12,138 nucleotides of DNA, from positions 1 through 12,138 of the forward strand of contig JBJXHH010000079.1 of NCBI GenBank assembly GCA_046160675.1, in the 5' to 3' direction. A program made the position numbers and the translations under genes. A model generated the notes under the pieces. It saw nothing but the letters and a program-made list of their open reading frames with translations. It was not told where the DNA came from and did no database searches. This document shows positions 7,443 through 12,138 of this stretch, piece by piece (the first letter of the stretch is position 1; each line of letters starts with the position of its first letter). This DNA comes from JACMJP01 sp046160675. GTDB taxonomy: Bacteria > Bacteroidota > Bacteroidia > Chitinophagales > BACL12.

Positions 7443-8171
7443 TTACCCGTTTAAACCGAACAGCACACTCATTCTCACACCCAAGCCTTTTACTTTTGTT
7501 TTCTCTTCTCCATCATAATTTATTAATCGCTGATCAAAAGCTTTGTAAAAATTAAACTGATTTAAGCCGAGATCATAAAATGGAGTGAGTCGGATAACAG
7601 TGTATGTTTCTTTCGAAACAGGAATATTGATTCCAGCCTGCAAACGCATCGTAAAGCTATATCCAAGAAAAGGGTTGGCTAATTCGCCCGGTTGATCTTC
7701 AATGTGACTTAGAAACAAAACCTCGTCAGCAGTATCACTTTCAGAAAGCAGGATTTTTCCAGAGTTTGCATTGGCCGAGAATGAAAGACCAGCGAATGCA
7801 AATCGTATCGGAAAAATATTCAAACCGGCTTTAATGCCAAGGGTATTGTTTGTAAACTTCACCTTGCTTCCATTCGGTGTAAGTTGTTCATCAGAAGTAA
7901 AAAGAAATTCAATGCCTCCTTCAAACTCTATTAATTCCATGTGAGTAACATATTCAAACCCGAATGGAATAGCCTTGTTAATGAACAGGGGAGAAGTAAG
8001 TTGCAATGAATCAGAAACTACCTGCATATAGCTGTCAAGCGTTTCATGTTGCAGTTTTACATAACCGGCAAATGGGCCTATGGCACTACCTTCACTTACG
8101 GAATACTTTACTCCTTGGGAAAAAACCTGGAGCGAAGAACCAAGCAGAAACAGAATGTAAAAATGTTTCAT
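7443..8171 (-). CDS. Exported hypothetical protein, probably an outer-membrane beta-barrel
   Basis: I do not recognise a named family. The 242-residue product begins with a clear type I signal peptide (hydrophobic core FYILFLLGSSLQV, cleavage likely after VFSQ at about residue 19). The mature part is rich in alternating polar and hydrophobic stretches typical of barrel strands, for example LGIKAGLNIFPIRFAFAGLS and YSFTMRLQAGINIPV. It ends in a strand (LGVRMSVLFGLNG), though without the usual terminal Phe. ATG at 8171 gives the signal peptide directly. It lies 61 bases downstream of the dipeptidyl peptidase III gene on the same strand and could be co-transcribed. A periplasmic or lipid-facing role is inferred; no substrate can be named. 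Confidence 0.72.
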   Translation of the reverse strand: MKHFYILFLLGSSLQVFSQGVKYSVSEGSAIGPFAGYVKLQHETLDSYMQVVSDSLQLTSPLFINKAIPFGFEYVTHMELIEFEGGIEFLFTSDEQLTPNGSKVKFTNNTLGIKAGLNIFPIRFAFAGLSFSANANSGKILLSESDTADEVLFLSHIEDQPGELANPFLGYSFTMRLQAGINIPVSKETYTVIRLTPFYDLGLNQFNFYKAFDQRLINYDGEEKTKVKGLGVRMSVLFGLNG

Positions 8172-8232
8172 GCAAAAAGTTTTTTTGATGAGTATTCACT
8201 TCAGAATATAAAACGTATATCTTCTACGGGAT

Positions 8233-10266
8233 TTATTTCAGGAATGAATACTTCTCCCCAAAATACAACATCTGCTCAGTGAAATCTTTCGGGTATTCAA
8301 CTTTGATGTCTGTTATTGTACCGTTCTTATCAGTTATAGGTACAAGTACAGGTTGTATAAAACCATAGTATGGGGGTATGTTCAGTCTACCTGCTCTTTC
8401 CAATACTTCAGTATGTATCTGCTTATCAACTTTCACTCCGTAGTTTTCAATCAATGCTTTACCTGCTTCATAATCGCCTTCGCTTTTTATGCGTTGCACT
8501 TCTTTTAATAGTTCACCGAACAATTTTCTGAGTTTATCGTAATCATTTACTACAAAATAGGTTTTCTCGTTCTCAGTTTTTTTCTCAATTGTATTTTCGG
8601 CTTTCCCTTTTTCGTACACCCATTGGGAGATCATTTGCCTGTTACGCATGTGACTTTGTTCGACATTTTTCCCTAACTCAAGTCTGCGCAGTTGTACCAT
8701 CAAACCGTTTCGGATATAATATTCATACTGTGCTTTTCCAACTTCGAGTGAAGGGAGCAGACCCCATTCAACTAATTTCGGATCCATGATAAAATACAAT
8801 GCAACAAGATCAGCCCTGGCTTCCTCAAGGGAGCTAGCATAATTTTTTAAGGTTTCTTTCGGATCACCAACTCCCTCATTGATAACTCCGCTTGCATGCC
8901 CAATTACTTCATGCATGGCGGTGTGCATTTTGCTACCCAATGAAGCATGGTTTGCAGCTCTTTCTTTTTCAGCTACACTGTAACAAAATTCATCATTCAA
9001 CCCGGGCCCACCTGCATTATCATAGGCTTCAACGATATTTCCAAGGCTCACACTTTTACTCCCATAATCTTCTCTTATCCAGTTTGAGTTTGGAAGGTTC
9101 ACACCAATAGCTGAAGGTGGCGCTGCATCACCTGCTGCGCCCGCTACATTTACAATATTATAAGTAATACCTACTACATCTTTTCTTTTGTGTTCAGGTA
9201 AAATAGTCGAGTTATCCTCAAAATATTGTGCATGATCTGCCAGCGTTTTCATACGTTCACTTGCTTCAAAATCTTTTAGCTGCACAATACTTTCATAACT
9301 TCCCCTGTATCCCAGTGGATCGTTGTACACTTCCACAAAGCCTTGAATATAGTCAACATCACCTTCCGTTGCTTCTACCCAGGCAAGATTATAGGCGCTC
9401 CATTTTTCAAGGTCTCCGGTGTTATAATATTCAATCAATAATTTTAAAGCATCTCCCTGCTTCTTATTTTCAGCAACTGTAACAGCTTTTTCCAGCCAAT
9501 ATACAATTTGTTTCATGGCATCAGCATATTTTCCGTTTGCGCTCCACACTTCTTCTTTCAAAGTTCCATCAGGCATTTTCACAAGGGTGGAGTTCAAGCC
9601 ATGTTCCACGGGAGTAGTATCATTCTTGTCAATAACTTTTTCATAATATGTTTCAGCATCTTTCTGAGAAACATCAGGCGCATAAAAATTCACAGCGCTG
9701 CTCAGTAACAGGTCTTCCGACGCATCAAGATTTACTTTCTTATTGTCAATGCCGGGGTCAAACATTGTTGTAATAATTTCATCACTCAGAATTGTATTTG
9801 TAGATGTTAGCAGAGATTGAAAGTATTCTTTCGAAAACCCGGGAATGAATTTGTCCGAAGCATAATGATGATGAATGCCATTGCTGACCCAGATCCGTTT
9901 TGTGTAGATCATGAATTGCCGCCAATCTTCGGCATTTTTATCTCCTTTATAATTTTTGATGATGTTTTCATTTGCATTTCTGATAGCAAGATTAAAACGA
10001 TAGTTCGTATCATAAATGATATCTCTGCCGCTCAAGCCGGCTTGTGTAAGATAATACACCAGTTGTTTTTGCTGTAGGCTGAGGTTTTCCCAACTATTTA
10101 TCTTGTATCGTAAGATTCCAACATCAGCTACTTGTTCTGTTTGCCACAGAAAGTTACTATCGGCTTCTGAGGGTTCTGTCTTTTCTTTGGCCGACTTACT
10201 GCCGCCCTCGGTGCAGGAAATGAAAATACAAGAAATGAGTAAAAAAGCAATGCTGAATCTTTGCAT
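8233..10266 (-). CDS. Dipeptidyl peptidase III family lipoprotein (peptidase M49)
   Basis: A 677-residue zinc exopeptidase of family M49, which removes dipeptides from the N-terminus of short peptides. The zinc site is complete: HEVIGH (452-457) provides His452, Glu453 and His457, and EEARAD (481-486) provides the third ligand, Glu482. The roughly 25-residue interval between the motifs is much shorter than in human DPP III and, from memory, matches the compact Bacteroides form. The x position of HExxGH is Val where I recall Cys in the B. thetaiotaomicron enzyme. The N-terminus is a type II signal peptide with lipobox IFISC (Cys at about 18), so the enzyme is membrane-tethered, unlike the cytosolic eukaryotic form. 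ATG 10266 fits this. Neighbours are envelope proteins, suggesting peptide scavenging, though this is inferred. Confidence 0.93.
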   Translation of the reverse strand: MQRFSIAFLLISCIFISCTEGGSKSAKEKTEPSEADSNFLWQTEQVADVGILRYKINSWENLSLQQKQLVYYLTQAGLSGRDIIYDTNYRFNLAIRNANENIIKNYKGDKNAEDWRQFMIYTKRIWVSNGIHHHYASDKFIPGFSKEYFQSLLTSTNTILSDEIITTMFDPGIDNKKVNLDASEDLLLSSAVNFYAPDVSQKDAETYYEKVIDKNDTTPVEHGLNSTLVKMPDGTLKEEVWSANGKYADAMKQIVYWLEKAVTVAENKKQGDALKLLIEYYNTGDLEKWSAYNLAWVEATEGDVDYIQGFVEVYNDPLGYRGSYESIVQLKDFEASERMKTLADHAQYFEDNSTILPEHKRKDVVGITYNIVNVAGAAGDAAPPSAIGVNLPNSNWIREDYGSKSVSLGNIVEAYDNAGGPGLNDEFCYSVAEKERAANHASLGSKMHTAMHEVIGHASGVINEGVGDPKETLKNYASSLEEARADLVALYFIMDPKLVEWGLLPSLEVGKAQYEYYIRNGLMVQLRRLELGKNVEQSHMRNRQMISQWVYEKGKAENTIEKKTENEKTYFVVNDYDKLRKLFGELLKEVQRIKSEGDYEAGKALIENYGVKVDKQIHTEVLERAGRLNIPPYYGFIQPVLVPITDKNGTITDIKVEYPKDFTEQMLYFGEKYSFLK

Positions 10267-10352
10267 GATGTTGATTTTTTTGAGGGTGTAAAAATAAGAG
10301 AAAAAGATTGACGAAAAAGAAAGACATGCAGGCGAGTATGGTTACTTTTATG

Positions 10353-10384
10353 AAGTACAACCTCAACTCTTGCCAGCATGACAA
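10353..10384 (-). promoter_or_regulatory. Candidate promoter for the dipeptidyl peptidase III gene
   Basis: On the minus strand TTTGTCATG (around 10377-10385) is followed, after a gap like that in the metalloprotease promoter, by TTGTACTT (10360-10353), giving the same TTGTCATG-N16-TTGTACTT layout. The -7 match is imperfect (TACTTCAT). A nearer alternative box, TATTTTTA at 10296-10289, also misses one base of the consensus. Either would serve the gene starting at 10266. The 197 bases between the two coding regions hold no ORF or clear terminator apart from a weak CTGTTTA/TAAACAG hairpin (10417-10438). Confidence 0.3.
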
Positions 10385-10463
10385 ATTAATATAGTAAAAC
10401 GTTTTTATTCCGGGAGCTGTTTATGATAACTTAAACAGAAGTATTCTACGGAAAACCGAACAA

Positions 10464-11321
10464 TCATTTCTTCAAACTGAAACTCAGCCCGAAATTCCCG
10501 GCTGCATAAACGTTTTTAAGAGTAACGGGGAAATTCATATAACCAGTATAAAAAAAACTCAGGCTCCATTTAGTAGTTGAAGGAAAAAGAATGGATACTT
10601 GATATTTTGAAAATTCAGTTCCTTCGCCTCTTGTAAAGTCAATGCCGGAAAGGGTTTCATCCTGAAGGGTAATTTGAGTGTTGAGCTTTGCGATGAGCCA
10701 GAATTTTTTCATAAATTCATATCCAACTTCTGCCCCGTTATAAATCTGATCATGAAACATCGTGTTATCAAACATGGTTCTGAAATTATAGCCTGCATAA
10801 ACAGAAGCATAAAAAGGCTTAGGAAAAAAAGAATGTGATAGGGCAATCTCAGTTCTCAGGTTAAATTCACCATCGCCTGATGGAAGGTTAATTTGTTCAA
10901 TAGGATTTTCAATAACCTGGGCAAATAATTCTGAAGTGCCGCTGGGGATTTCTGCATAAATTCCTACAGAAAGTGGAAATTTATTTTTTAAAACACCAAT
11001 TTTTCCTCCCAACAAAACATCACCGAAACCAGCAGTGGTTGTTGTGCCTTCAAATTTTTGAAATTTCACAGCAGGGATACTGCTGATAAGTGTGAGGTAA
11101 TCAGTTATACCAAGTTCACCATAGAAATAAAGCCCTGCAGATGTGTAAGTATTGGTTGTAATGAGTATCCCGTCTGTGTTATAATAGTTGTTTGATGCGG
11201 CATATTGCAGAGTTGAGTTTATATACCATTCATTTTTTTCTTTCACCCACCCGCTTTGACTAAAAACATTGAAGGAAAGAAGAAACAATACAAAGCATGT
11301 CTGAATTAATTTTAATTGCAT
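10464..11321 (-). CDS. Outer-membrane beta-barrel, MetA-pathway-of-phenol-degradation-like
   Basis: A 285-residue exported protein with a type I signal peptide (core CFVLFLLSFNVF, cleavage likely after FSQ at about residue 22) and strand-rich sequence to the end. The stretches YGELGITDYLTLISSIP, GFGDVLLGGKIGVL and YAEIPSG resemble the repeat layout of the PF13557 (Phenol_MetA_deg) transporter-like barrels, in which a GxGD turn is followed by a P(S/T)G turn. The final strand is FGLSFSLKK. It follows the DM13 lipoprotein gene after 64 bases, but a strong hairpin sits in that gap, so its level is probably reduced or set apart from DM13. Members of the family are thought to carry small hydrophobic compounds across the outer membrane; the ligand here is unknown. 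The barrel call is firmer than the family call. Confidence 0.75.
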   Translation of the reverse strand: MQLKLIQTCFVLFLLSFNVFSQSGWVKEKNEWYINSTLQYAASNNYYNTDGILITTNTYTSAGLYFYGELGITDYLTLISSIPAVKFQKFEGTTTTAGFGDVLLGGKIGVLKNKFPLSVGIYAEIPSGTSELFAQVIENPIEQINLPSGDGEFNLRTEIALSHSFFPKPFYASVYAGYNFRTMFDNTMFHDQIYNGAEVGYEFMKKFWLIAKLNTQITLQDETLSGIDFTRGEGTEFSKYQVSILFPSTTKWSLSFFYTGYMNFPVTLKNVYAAGNFGLSFSLKK

Positions 11322-11335
11322 CCTTCTAGTTTAAA

Positions 11336-11368
11336 TAAATACACCCGGCTTTGTACCGGGTATATTTA
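11336..11368 (-). terminator. Rho-independent terminator after the DM13 lipoprotein gene
   Basis: The GC-rich core ACCCGG (11343-11348) pairs with CCGGGT (11356-11361) around a seven-base loop. One C/A mismatch follows, and then five more A/T pairs extend the stem on both sides. On the minus strand the core is followed by GTATTTATTT, a T-rich tail. It begins about 18 bases after the DM13 stop and ends before the next start codon at 11321, so it may also act as an attenuator in the leader of the barrel gene. Confidence 0.75.
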
Positions 11369-11385
11369 CTTCATCCGAATAACCA

Positions 11386-11841
11386 TCAATTGAGTTCAGC
11401 ATATCCGAAAGGGATATTGGCAGAACCGCACCAAAGTATAACATGTGTAAACTCAGAACCTACAGTGGGGTCAAGTTTGTAAAAATTTTCCCCATTCATC
11501 TGGCAAATTCCTACCAACCGCAGGTCAGGGTTGCCTGTGGCAGGATCAGCTATGTAATCCATCGAAGTGGAGAAATATACAGTAACTGTACCTGTGCCAA
11601 GTGCTGTCATAAAACTATCGTCAAAACGCAGGAATTGAACGCCTTCTTCATCGGTGCCTAACTCAGCTGAACCAGTACTTCCGGCAGCATTCTGATCAAT
11701 AAAACTCCCCGCCCTAGAAACAGAAAGGTCGCCGTTGGGCAAATTAGAGTCAATAATAACTTCAACCGGATCTTCCGTACAGGAAGAAAACATTACCATG
11801 CCTGCAAAGGCAATGGAAAGCAGTATCACATGTTTTTTCAT
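11386..11841 (-). CDS. DM13-domain lipoprotein
   Basis: A 151-residue lipoprotein with a type II signal peptide (lipobox FSSC, Cys21) followed by a single DM13 domain at about residues 38-150. Domain signs are the opening GSFIDQNAAGSTGSAEL (about 45-61), LRFDDSF, the strand TVTVYFS, and the closing HVILWCGSANIPFGYAEL (133-150). The Cys of the WC motif (Cys138) is the conserved residue for which a redox role has been proposed; Cys113 could be its partner. DM13 is described as a possible electron-transfer or redox domain, but no reaction is established. The start ATG at 11841 lies 16 bases after a perfect -7 box. The gene follows the AraC-family regulator by 118 bases and precedes a MetA-like barrel, so the regulator may control it. 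Confidence 0.87.
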   Translation of the reverse strand: MKKHVILLSIAFAGMVMFSSCTEDPVEVIIDSNLPNGDLSVSRAGSFIDQNAAGSTGSAELGTDEEGVQFLRFDDSFMTALGTGTVTVYFSTSMDYIADPATGNPDLRLVGICQMNGENFYKLDPTVGSEFTHVILWCGSANIPFGYAELN

Positions 11842-11857
11842 AATATTTTATTTTCGG

Positions 11858-11865
11858 CAAACATA
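11858..11865 (-). promoter_or_regulatory. -7 promoter box (TATGTTTG) for the DM13 lipoprotein gene
   Basis: On the minus strand TATGTTTG matches the Bacteroidota -7 consensus TAnnTTTG. It ends 16 bases before ATG 11841. No well-placed TTTG -33 element is visible; the nearest upstream TTTG is about 27 bases away. The lack of a -33 box fits a promoter that needs an activator, but this is inference. Confidence 0.55.
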
Positions 11866-11924
11866 AATGCTTACAGTCCTCACTATAATGGACAAAAGAA
11901 ACAAAATGATGCATAATCTTTCCG

Positions 11925-11953
11925 TTGTCATGATTTTGAAAGTAACATGACAA
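11925..11953. promoter_or_regulatory. Inverted repeat TTGTCATG / CATGACAA, candidate operator
   Basis: Two perfect eight-base half-sites, TTGTCATG (11925-11932) and CATGACAA (11946-11953), are separated by 13 bases. Their starts are 21 bases apart, two helical turns, so a dimer could bind both on one DNA face. The site lies six bases after the AraC-family stop and upstream of the DM13 promoter. It could instead be a weak hairpin ending the regulator's transcript, but the T-rich tail (TTCTTTTT) is on the plus-strand side, where no gene needs terminating. Confidence 0.4.
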
Positions 11954-11959
11954 TTCTTT

Positions 11960-12138
11960 TTACCTGTAGATGCCGAGTGTTTCTCTGTAGAATTTCGGAG
12001 AAACTTTTGTGGCTTTTTTAAACATCCTGCTGAAATAATATTCATCATTAAACCCGATGTTGTAAGCTATCTCTTTTACCGTTTTGTTTGTGAGGTAAAG
12101 TTCCCGTTTTGCTTCCGTAACCAGTCTGTCTTGTAAAA
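11960..12138 (-). CDS. AraC-family transcriptional regulator (C-terminal end; 5' part outside window)
   Basis: The frame is open from the window edge and gives 58 residues before TAA. It covers the second helix-turn-helix of an AraC/XylS DNA-binding domain. LVTEAKRELYLTN is the end of the first half, VKEIAYNIGFNDEYYFSRMF is the second helix-turn-helix, and KKATKVSPKFYRE is the family signature end (consensus F(K/R)(K/R)xxGxSPxxYR, with Thr-Lys in place of the usual Gly region). No start codon lies in the window, so only the family can be stated; the sensor domain and ligand are out of view. The DM13 lipoprotein gene follows after 118 bases on the same strand and is the natural first candidate target. 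Confidence 0.92.
   Translation of the reverse strand, partial: LQDRLVTEAKRELYLTNKTVKEIAYNIGFNDEYYFSRMFKKATKVSPKFYRETLGIYR

Noticed and set aside
7317..7454. Open frame continuing past the metalloprotease in another phase, as evidence of a frameshift
   Set aside because: Its translation is helical-looking (for example EEALNMFRYSQLL) and shows no beta-solenoid pattern, so it does not continue the protein.
8191..8252. Inverted repeat AGTATTCA / TGAATACT around the gap between the dipeptidyl peptidase and barrel-like genes
   Set aside because: The 46-base loop and lack of a T-tract make a terminator unlikely, and one arm is inside coding sequence.
10417..10438. Hairpin CTGTTTA / TAAACAG downstream of the MetA-like barrel gene
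   Set aside because: The stem is weak and AT-rich with no T-tract on the minus strand, so it was not called as a terminator.
1..12138. Mobile element, CRISPR array, tRNA or phage remnants
   Set aside because: No transposase, integrase, regular short repeats, cloverleaf or terminal inverted repeats were found by eye; base composition looks even throughout.

Overview
The window looks like chromosomal DNA of a member of the Bacteroidota, probably an environmental lineage near Chitinophagales, Sphingobacteriales or Saprospirales. The evidence is AT-rich DNA, near absence of Shine-Dalgarno sequences, Bacteroidota-type -7 boxes (TAnnTTTG) just upstream of several start codons, many lipoprotein and outer-membrane genes, and protein families common in that phylum (M49 dipeptidyl peptidase III, M43-like metalloprotease, DUF1801, DM13). 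No tRNA, rRNA, insertion sequence, CRISPR array, integrase or attachment site was seen.

Layout. (1) 1-414, plus strand: 3' end of a TalC-type transaldolase. (2) 451-5999, minus strand: a tight five-gene run, in transcription order a DUF1801 protein, a ChrA-family chromate transporter, a penicillin-acylase-family Ntn hydrolase, a small four-helix membrane protein and an ATP-grasp ligase. Gaps are 11, 39, 1 and 11 bases, so it is probably one operon. It converges on the transaldolase gene at a possible bidirectional hairpin. (3) 6000-6082: a compact divergent promoter region with one -7 box facing each way. (4) 6083-7363, plus strand: a lipoprotein zinc metalloprotease with an abruptly ending beta-solenoid tail. 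(5) 7364-7442: a convergent gap holding a perfect 20-base palindrome. (6) 7443-12138, minus strand, in transcription order: the C-terminus of an AraC-family regulator, a DM13-domain lipoprotein, a strong terminator, a MetA-like outer-membrane beta-barrel, a lipoprotein dipeptidyl peptidase III and an exported barrel-like protein.

Functional picture (inference). Most of the window concerns the cell envelope and peptide or amide chemistry: two surface or periplasmic peptidases, an exported amidase, an ATP-grasp amide-forming enzyme and two likely outer-membrane barrels. The most distinctive context is the minus-strand operon joining an amide-forming enzyme (ATP-grasp) and an amide-cleaving enzyme (acylase) with a ChrA-type anion transporter. 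The most distinctive regulatory signal is the 8-mer TTGTCATG, found by eye four times, always in a promoter-side intergenic region and twice as an inverted pair next to the AraC-family gene. I found no clear evidence of a wholly new system; the acylase/ATP-grasp operon and the TTGTCATG sites deserve follow-up first.
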